This document shows positions 57,783 through 64,000 of a stretch of DNA of 64,000 bases, piece after piece. The stretch's first letter is position 1, and each line of letters begins with the position of its first letter. Below the pieces are notes generated by a model. That model saw only the letters and a list, made by a program, of their open reading frames with translations, did no database searches and was not told the origin of the DNA. Both the position numbers and the translations under genes were made by a program. This DNA is from Hexactinellida sp. DTS-2022 (Eukaryota; Porifera; Hexactinellida), in NCBI GenBank assembly GCA_028753945.1, contig JAPNXP010000006.1, forward strand, positions 2,108,001 to 2,172,000, written 5' to 3'.

Positions 57783-57832
57783 CAAGTGATTAAATTATAA
57801 ATATATAAACGTACGTAATCCATCTGGAAATA

Positions 57833-58140
57833 CAGTATACCCTCGCTAATTCGAACCCTCGCTAGTCCGAACAGGAGATACCAAAATATTCTTCATATAA
57901 AAGATGGTAAATCATAAATATTTGTATATACATATAATACATTGAAATTATACAAAAATAAGTATCAGGTAGTGTACTATAAGATTTGTATGGATTAAAA
58001 AGAGTGGGTCGGATTATTGGGGTCTCATTTTATAGATGCCTATAGAAAATGTATTACATCCCTACCCGGAAGGAATTCACAAATCGGAAGAAATTTTAGT
58101 TGAATCGGAACACCTATGTTAGGATTAGCAGGGGGTACTG
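57833..58140. mobile_element. Tigger/pogo-like MITE inside the long-TIR element
   Basis: Ends CAGTATACCCTCGCTAATTC and GTTAGGATTAGCAGGGGGTACTG with TA on both sides (57831-57832 and 58141-58142). The 308 bp interior has no coding capacity. Relatives are at 32224 and 45372. Confidence 0.75.
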
Positions 58141-59263
58141 TATATATGAATATTACATCAAAGACAATTATCAAATCATGAATTATAAGCAATCTTAATT
58201 ATTTGAATAATAATGTAAATAACAAATACTTTGGTATTAAGTAGGCCCAAATAACAGTGTGACAACGACTATTAGTTAACGTAAGTAAGTTCACAGTTCA
58301 TTTGTTTAATCAATTGCATTCCAATTATACATTGCAAAGATACTAATGCAATTAATGCACTTAATTAACATGTGTAGTGTATCGGAGGTCAACCATACCA
58401 CAAACCACAAATTTCTGATGCATACTTATATCAATTGTATAATGCTGTTGGAATGAGTGATAATCAAGAAATTATCCAGGAGAGCGAGACGCTCCTTTGG
58501 AGTATGATTTTTGGAAAATTGGAATTTAGGAGCGCGAAAATTTGGAATCCTCTCCTATACCGGCTATACGGTAACAATAATTTGTGATTCAGGAGTATGA
58601 AATTGCATCAGACCAGGATTAGGAGCGTATTTACAAATGGCTGTATACTACACTGGTGATAATAATTATTTAAAAATGAAATATTTATCAATATGATAGA
58701 AATAGAGTAAGGTTCTAGCCAGTATTCTATTTTTATGAAGAACATTAATAAGTTGTAGTATCACATAAATAGCGTTTAGAGGACAAAATGTGAATAACTC
58801 AATGGGAAGATATGGAAACCATAATGAAATTTCTGCACAATGACTTAATACTACATACAATAAATTACCAAAAGATAAAAGAGACCCCGAAAATAAACAT
58901 TTTTGCTACGTCATGCTTCCGATTCTACTTCCGGTATTGGTTTCAGTTCTAATTTTCACTAATAAACTGATTTGAATTCTCCATATATAAAAACATAAGT
59001 ATAGCAATTTTTTAAAGAATTGGATAATTATATCAAAAAGTTATACGAGTTTGAAGTGAGATGGTGCTTCAACATTTTGAAAAATGTTTGGATAATCAAC
59101 AAAAAAATGAAAATCTGTGACGTCATAAATCAGAAACCACTCAAACGATTAGTTCAAAATTTTGAGGAAAATATTGACTTACTCGTAGCTTGTTACACGG
59201 CAATTTGCAGACAAATCTATTTATAGTGGTGAAATGACTGGTCGACTTGACATGGAATTCCCC

Positions 59264-59877
59264 TAACTATTAAAGAGAAACAAAGTCAAATATAGTACTA
59301 GGAAGTGCTTAAAATATCGGTGGAAGGAGAATTGTATTAATTAATTACTAAAAATTAACAAAAATCAGTAACAAGTTGATTCAACTATTTTTAAAATATT
59401 TATAACCGTACAGAGATAAATGTAAATAACTATGGGTCAAAAATAATATCGTACACTACTTCATCATTGGTGCAAAATATCAGCTTTGATGGTAGGCCTG
59501 TTTCATCGTAACTTGACTCGCATCGTAACTTGACTCACACCATGGATAGACTGAATCTATTGTAACTTGACTCGCTTACACCAGTCTGTTGTAGTGATTC
59601 TATCATACTTGACAACACTTGTAATGATTCTATCATAAACTATATGACTTGACACATACATTGTGGTCTCTTTATGAAAACAAGTCATTTCGTTATTTAA
59701 CATTCGTAACTAAATTCAACTATGTGAGGAGGTGATTTCTTGTGTACAATACACTTAAGAAACAAGCCACAGTGCGCAAGCAGCCCCAATTGTGTCGCAA
59801 GCAGCCCCAATTGTGCCCAGAAGGTAACAAAAAATTATATAAATACAAATCTAGTATTCATTTAATAGATAAACATA
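59264..59877. other. Interval with short TAACTTGACTCG and GCAGCCCCAATTGTG repeats
   Basis: CATCGTAACTTGACTCGCAT and relatives repeat at 59505-59575, and GCAAGCAGCCCCAATTGTG is a perfect tandem pair at 59775-59815. GATTCTATCATA occurs twice. They lie just past the 3' end of the integrase-OTU gene and could be subterminal repeats of its element; that is inference. Confidence 0.4.
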
Positions 59878-62800
59878 TCATTCAAAAGACTCGTACTTCG
59901 AATTCATCAGACTTATAACTGGTTCATAATGATTCTGATTAATGTTAGAAATATAGAGAGAAACTGCTTGAGGATGTCTAGAACTGTCAATGCAACCAGA
60001 ATACCGATTCCAACTATTTCGTTTCCATAATTTGCTGGCATCATACTGTTCTGTTGCTACATATATGTCGGAATCCAAAATGGAAGATATTGCAATCACT
60101 TCAACGTCAGTGGCCCATATATGATTTTCTGTCATACAAGACTTCTTTAAATAGGTAATAGGAGATGTGTGTTTATCAAAAGTTTTGAGATAACTGTAGA
60201 TGAGTGTGTTCCCGTTAGTCGCCATGTATCTACATACCTCAGCCCTGAGTTTGCTATGGTGATCTTCGGTGCCTGAAACTATTTTAGAAATGCATCTAAA
60301 GAAGCAATTGCCATCCATCTCAATGTTCTCAGTCTGACAGGGAATATATTTAGAGAGAAGACATCCTGATAGAGAAGTATGCTGTACGATTTTTCCAGCA
60401 AATGCAATACCTAATTGTTGGCATTTTTCCAATTGCCATTCTTCCGTGACAGGCGAGTAAAAAGGGCCAGTCTGTGTTGGAGCTGCTAACTTGAAAGGCG
60501 TATTTTTTTCGCTTTGGGATGTGTATAATCGTTCAATCATCTCGGTTTCCAGATACTCACAAATCTATTTTAATGAAAACCAATGTAATTTAGTATGTAT
60601 GCAAATATTACTTTTTACCGGGCCGATTATTATGTAGTGGGCCAGATCTAATTTCACTGCCTTGGTTTTTTTACTTTTTACTTTATTGATACTTACAACT
60701 GGGTAAAGCACTTTGTGTGCATATTCGATACAATATCGACTCTGTGGATTGGGTGTAGCGAATTTATTTGCAAAAGTTTCCTCTGTCCACTTGAGGAGTA
60801 AGTCCATCATTTCTTCTCTCTATAAAAACAACTTATAAAATCAATTCTAATGGGTATTATAACACCTATCGAGTTCAATTCGAGAAACAAACTTAAATAC
60901 ATGAAAGGGGAGTACATATCAATGGTTTATTTCTCAATAAATTCGGACCTTGATCTAATAAAACATACCATGTTGAAAGCTGTAACATTTTTGAGGAGAT
61001 CGAATAAGATAGTAATAGTTGGGCACATCTGCTTACGCTGTGTATTATGTAGAGTTTCGTGCAGTGGCGAAATGTACGATTCATCTCTTAATTGTCTGAT
61101 AGTATCATCCTTATATTTAGAGAAATATAATGTTTTGCTCAAGAATACAGAATTAGTTAAATCTACTTACTTTGATAAGATTCAATTCTTCAATTATTAT
61201 TTCTCTTGAAATGCCAAATAAATAATACTTTTCGGTAGCATTCATAACCTATTAAGATTACAAAATAAATTCTACATTGTACGAATAATATATTAATTCT
61301 ATCAAGTATTTATTAATAACCATTTTACCTTGGGCTTCTTGTTGTCAATATCAGATGCTACACCTGTATTCCCTCTTTTTAAATGAGACTTTCCTGTTTG
61401 AGCTGAGAACGGGACTTTTAGGGGATTTAAAGTACCATTGACAGCTGCTCCTATATCTTTCCCGATGGCTGTAGGATGTTTCGTATCAAATGACTAAAAA
61501 ATATTAAAATAAAAACAGGTAATAATATACTAACCATCCCATGATTGATAGTTAAATTAATTTTGTTCACCTGTTTTTCTCTTTGTATATACTTTTTAGA
61601 TAGGTGGAGAGGGTAGTATACGTTATTACGTTTTGGTTCATCTTTGATAGAAACTAAATGACTCTTGGTGACTTTTGTTGCCGCGAAAGGGCCAAGATAT
61701 TTAGGCTGCTCTGAGGTATTTGGAAGTTTTTTATCCTTTTTGATGTTACGAACAATAAACAGCTCACCCTCTTCAATGCTGGATCTAAAATTTAAGTTTT
61801 CATTTTAATCCAAATTCATGAGGATAATTTGGTTGTAATCATTTAACAAAGAGATCGTGTATTTAAATAAATCTCGTTCGATGCAAACGAGATAAAAAAG
61901 TTGGTATATAAGGCATTAGATTACTTATTTACCAATTTATTGAATCATTGGAAATTTAGATACCTCTATTTATTGATCACATCAATTTGGTTAGCACTAA
62001 TCGTTTAACAACTAAATTAGAATTTAATAATCAATTCACCAAATAAATACCTGTTTTTCTTGTATTTTCTATCATAAATATTTTTTTGTTTGGATTGTTC
62101 AATTTTGATGTTTACTCTAGCTTCAGATTCATTTTCTTGTCGAATTAACTCCATTTGACTGCCAACATCATCCCTTGTTTCGATTTCAGTAGGGAATGGA
62201 TCAACATCACTAACAATTAATTCCTCTTCTGATGATTCAGATTCACATGGGTATGTCGATAATTTTTTGCTAAGGTTAAGTAGAGGAACTGCATTACATT
62301 TGCGGCCAAACATAAGTTCGAAAGACGTGAATTTCGTAGCTCGCTTTATCTTAGTGTTTGCAGCTATTACTGCAAACGGAAGTTTTGTTGGCCACGACCC
62401 ATCTGCAGTCTGTCGAAGTTTCTCAATTTTCCTATAAATAAATACTCGTTTGACACATTGGCAAAGTTGGATTTTGAGAACAATTGAATAATTTGATACA
62501 TTGCAAGTGTTCTTAAATTAATATTTATCATACCTCTTCAGTATCTTGTTGTGCGACTCCACAAGTCCATTACTTTGAGGGTAATAAGCACTCGAACGCC
62601 TGTTATCCACTCCGAGTTCCTGATGCATATCATTGAATTCCTATAAGGGGAATAATCAATGTCAATCATTCATCATTGTTCAATTTGATTTCAAATTTCA
62701 AGAAAGGAAATGTAACATAATTAGAAGACAAACAATTCGTAAACTGCAATTCGTGACATGATATGAATAGTTGTTGGGTAAATATATCTAGTTAGCAATA

Positions 62801-63620
62801 CAAATACTATATTTAGCAGTTGCTCGAATTGAGAGATTATCATGCAATAATTGGAAATAACTGTGGCCCCATTGCTTTGACTGAGATAAATTTACCCAAC
62901 TATTCATATATCTTGTCATGAGTTGTATGTGTCAAAATAATTATGTTGTAAAGTAAATGGCAGTTCTAGATTTACTAGATTTAAATAAAATAAGACCTTC
63001 GTCTTGTTCTTTCATTTAACTTTACCATACACTAATTTGAATCTAAAACGTACTTACTTTGCTTGTAAATTCTTTGCCTTGATCATGTTGGCATATTTGA
63101 GGAACACCAAACACGAGATATACATTTAACAGCTCAGCAACAACTTCAGCTGAAGTTTTCCTTCTGAGAGGTCTTGCAATTACGTATTGCTGAGATAACA
63201 CACGATGACAAGCACATGTTTGTAACCGAACTCGTTTTCTGGCATGTCGGTAAATAGATCGATGCCAATGTGCTGCCAGGGTCTCTCTGGAGGAACTATC
63301 GGCTGTAGCTCTTTGTGAGGATGAGGAATCTTGACTGAATTAACCTGACAAGAATGACAAGATTTTACCTGTTTAGGGAGAAAAAATAATAATATCAACA
63401 GAAAGATAATATTAACTAACTATCGACAGCTATTGCAAACAAAACTCACGTATTCTTCGATTGTTCGATACATTTTATCCCAAAAATAATTCTGCCTTAT
63501 AGATGATGTCATAGTATTGATACCTGGATGATCTACATGATAGGTTTCCAGAATTTCTGGAATTTCAGATTGAAGTGGGTATTCAAACCGTTCAAAATTA
63601 CCTCTTTTATTCTGAATAAT
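59878..63620 (-). CDS. Integrase-OTU protease fusion gene, ten exons, 5' end missing
   Basis: Exons on minus: 63450-63620, 63058-63368, 62534-62640, 62431-62051, 61571-61784, 61329-61493, 61171-61248, 60969-61109, 60697-60819, 59878-60555, all with GT-AG introns; nine codon phases agree. The first exons encode a retroviral-type integrase: zinc-binding HVDHPG and CHSCQ, then GIDLFTDM (Asp), QHDQGKEF (Asp) and NGLVESHNK (Glu) spaced D-35-E, and a GPF-like YLGPFAATKV. The last exon is an OTU cysteine protease with MDGNCFFRCIS (catalytic Cys) and NQNHYEPVI (catalytic His). About 789 residues are present; an acceptor at 63621 shows more exons upstream. The architecture fits Ginger DNA transposons (gypsy-integrase-related, some with OTU domains, from memory) or a derived host gene. 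Gag, protease and reverse transcriptase are absent. Exon two lacks one base near 63185, breaking the frame. The 61110 acceptor is the least certain. Confidence 0.82.
62750..62925. mobile_element. Palindromic MITE in intron 2 of the integrase-OTU gene
   Basis: TGACATGATATGAATAGTTG and GGGTAAAT on the left are mirrored by ATTTACCCAACTATTCATAT and CTTGTCATGAG on the right, about 175 bp overall. No clear target duplication. Its intron is 417 bp while the other introns are 61-266 bp. Confidence 0.7.
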
Positions 63621-63850
63621 CTAGAAGACAAAAGCATGATAAGAAACTCAAATACTTTAGTTAATTCGAATGACAATATAATATTCTAGAGCTGAAATTA
63701 GTTTCATGAGAAGTTATAACTTTCAGTATGTAGTAGTTTAATTATCCTCAGTACAAATTGAATACCAATGTGTAAAGGGTTAGGACGTACCTTACTAAAT
63801 TTAATCAATTGGGTTTGTTTATTAGTTCCACATTCATCTTACATTTAAGT

Positions 63851-64000
63851 CAGGGGTGCTCAAACTTTTAAATCTATGGGCCACTTTAAAAATTAGGCTC
63901 CGCCTTACGGGCCACAAATCATAGATCGCCTCTGGCTTTAGTTTAAATAGCACGCCAAAAAGAGAACAAAAAGGATTATAATTTATGATTATACTCTTTA
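63851..64000. mobile_element. hAT-like MITE end, truncated by the window
   Basis: CAGGGGTGCTCAAACTTTTA, GGGCCACTTTAAAAATTAGG and GGGCCACAAATCATAGATCG are typical of the left end of widespread hAT MITEs. The right end lies outside. Confidence 0.55.

Larger units (their letters stand above)
56066..59263. mobile_element. 3.2 kb DNA transposon with ~0.95 kb terminal inverted repeats
   Basis: The outer ends are GGGGAATTCCATGTCAAGTC and GACTTGACATGGAATTCCCC. TAAC flanks both sides (56062-56065 and 59264-59267), read as a 4 bp target duplication. The left repeat runs to about 57030 and the right from about 58315; pairing includes GTTTGGATAATC-type, GGAGCGTCTCG / CGAGACGCTCC and CCGATACACTACACATG / CATGTGTAGTGTATCGG segments. 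The arms differ by scattered substitutions, so they are old or under little constraint. The unique middle holds a pseudogene (57139-57782) and a MITE (57833-58140). The superfamily is not identified; long arms alone would be called foldback-like. Confidence 0.85.

Noticed and set aside
59878..63620. Gypsy LTR retrotransposon fragment
   Set aside because: The integrase is spread over spliced exons and followed by an OTU domain, with no reverse transcriptase; Ginger-like or host origin fits better.

Overview
This is AT-rich eukaryotic nuclear DNA, almost certainly from an animal. It carries two exons of a misshapen/NIK-family (MAP4K4, MINK1, TNIK) kinase gene, spliced genes with GT-AG introns, and metazoan-type DNA transposons: hAT/ZMYM-like, hAT/ZBED-like, mariner, PIF/Harbinger, THAP/P-element-like, Merlin, and an integrase-OTU gene. 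I cannot name the phylum. No tRNA, rRNA, CRISPR array or bacterial operon was seen, and most open reading frames are fragments of decayed transposons.

Host gene: a linker exon (11631-11895, +) and a terminal exon with the whole CNH domain (39606-40731, +) are phase-compatible. If they are consecutive, the intron is about 27.7 kb and is filled with transposable elements.

Layout. 1-2.4 kb: hAT pseudogene split by a hAT MITE that holds another MITE. 3.2-7.2 kb: two copies of a ~510 bp repeat with a GC-rich hairpin head; the second is split by a hAT MITE. 7.3-8.6 kb: ZBED5-like hAT pseudogene. 10.6-11.1 kb: mariner remnant. 12-21 kb: MITEs, foldback repeats, an unrecognised 219-residue reading frame, a 2A-like motif and another hAT remnant. 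22-24.7 kb: THAP/P-like pseudogene with two MITE insertions. 25-32 kb: MITEs and repeat pairs. 32.7-37.0 kb: one Harbinger element nested in another. 39.6-40.7 kb: CNH exon. 41.1-42.4 kb: second THAP remnant. 42.4-48.3 kb: repeats and a minisatellite. 48.3-51.4 kb: P-like element with matching inverted termini and a flanking duplication. 51.5-54.1 kb: two Merlin copies in inverted orientation. 56.1-59.3 kb: 3.2 kb element with ~0.95 kb terminal inverted repeats. 59.9-63.6 kb (-): ten-exon gene joining a retroviral-type integrase to an OTU cysteine protease, nearly intact.

Many insertions are supported by target-site duplications read directly from the sequence: 8 bp for hAT types, TA for Tigger/pogo-like MITEs, 3 bp for the outer Harbinger, 7-8 bp for the P-like element. 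Family names come from recognised motifs, without a database search.
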